A stretch of DNA of 64,000 bases from Muraenolepis orangiensis (Eukaryota; Chordata; Actinopteri; Gadiformes; Muraenolepididae), in contig CM051019.1 of NCBI GenBank assembly GCA_027704905.1, positions 23,203,199-23,267,198 of the forward strand, given 5' to 3'. Positions 63,756 to 64,000 of the stretch are shown piece after piece. The notes beneath the pieces were generated by a model, which made no database searches, was not told the origin of the DNA, and worked only from the letters and a program-made list of their open reading frames with translations. Numbering within the stretch: the first letter of the stretch is position 1; the number at the start of each line of letters is the position of its first letter. The translations under genes and the position numbers were made by a program.

Positions 63756-64000
63756 TAGCGGGACCGCCCGGCGGGGCTAGAAAATCCTCATTGTTTGTGT
63801 GGTGTCCGTTTGATTCCGGGTGTACATGTTGCTGCTATACTCCCAAGTCACCGGCGATAATACGATATCAATAGGGCTATACCGATAAAAGAAACACCCC
63901 GCATGTTACATCGTCGAGTCACACGGGGGGGGAAAGGCGGGTTTAAATAGGGTCAATGTTGCCGGGCGATGCGGCAAATGCGCTTTGGTCATCGGGAACA
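63756..64000. promoter_or_regulatory. 243-bp promoter-like duplicated segment, copy 2
   Basis: Matches 40,068-40,310. On the minus strand, the direction of the adjacent exon, it has CTATTTAAAC (63,941-63,950) upstream of the coding start at 63,742. Homology runs to the window edge, so the duplication may be longer. The promoter role is inferred from position and the TATA-like motif only. Confidence 0.5.

Overview
This window looks like repeat-dense nuclear DNA of a teleost fish. The evidence is non-LTR retrotransposon remnants with typical fish 3' tails ((TTGAC)n, (TCTTGAA)n and (GATG)n), tRNA-derived SINEs, hAT-like non-autonomous ends, Ty3/gypsy LTR elements, and very long (CA)n, (CT)n, (GATA)n and G/C-rich minisatellites. 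I found no bacterial-type genes, CRISPR array, rRNA or tRNA gene. Most of the long open frames in the first 26 kb come from translated tandem repeats.

Layout. 1-18 kb is almost entirely tandem repeats: (GAGCAT)-type, a 43-bp satellite, GGGA tracts with a 668-bp tandem duplication, a 2-kb CCATCCACC minisatellite with a 600-bp higher-order repeat, a GGAGGTGT array and a 1.8-kb GGTCTCCAG array. It also holds fragments of LINEs and a SINE. 19.0-24.5 kb is a near full-length but decayed LINE (family A), split by a 5'-truncated LINE of a second family (family B), followed by the 3' end of a third (family C). 26.8-29.9 kb holds another family-B copy, a Rex3-like 3' end and a family-C-like fragment. 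31-33 kb has a set of duplicated exon-like segments. 33.6-34.3 kb is a gypsy pol remnant split by a solo LTR. 36.4-37.2 kb is a Rex3-like endonuclease remnant.

The best host-gene candidates are: a three-exon 3' gene end at 39.1-40.05 kb (+), family not recognised; a minus-strand immunoglobulin-superfamily receptor at 42.5-46.9 kb with an Ig V-like exon, Ser/Thr stalk, transmembrane exon and a cytoplasmic exon carrying an ITIM-like LMYASI; a paralogous transmembrane/cytoplasmic exon set at 50.96-52.63 kb (-); and a probable coding exon at 63.53-63.74 kb (-) beside a TATA-like sequence.

52.94-57.53 kb is a complete-length Ty3/gypsy retrotransposon (LTR, PBS, gag, protease, RT, RNase H, integrase, PPT, LTR). 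Its LTRs are almost identical, but its pol is broken and carries a six-copy 49-bp tandem repeat inside the RT. 58.2-63.4 kb is a large inverted repeat with about 1.2-kb arms and a family-B LINE in the spacer.

No clearly new molecular system is evident. The most interesting items are the ITIM receptor and its interrupted paralogue, the young-looking but broken gypsy element, the 243-bp promoter-like duplication (40.07 and 63.76 kb), and several minisatellites that grew inside transposable elements. Exons were called by eye from splice consensus, reading phase and protein character. No alignments or database searches were run.
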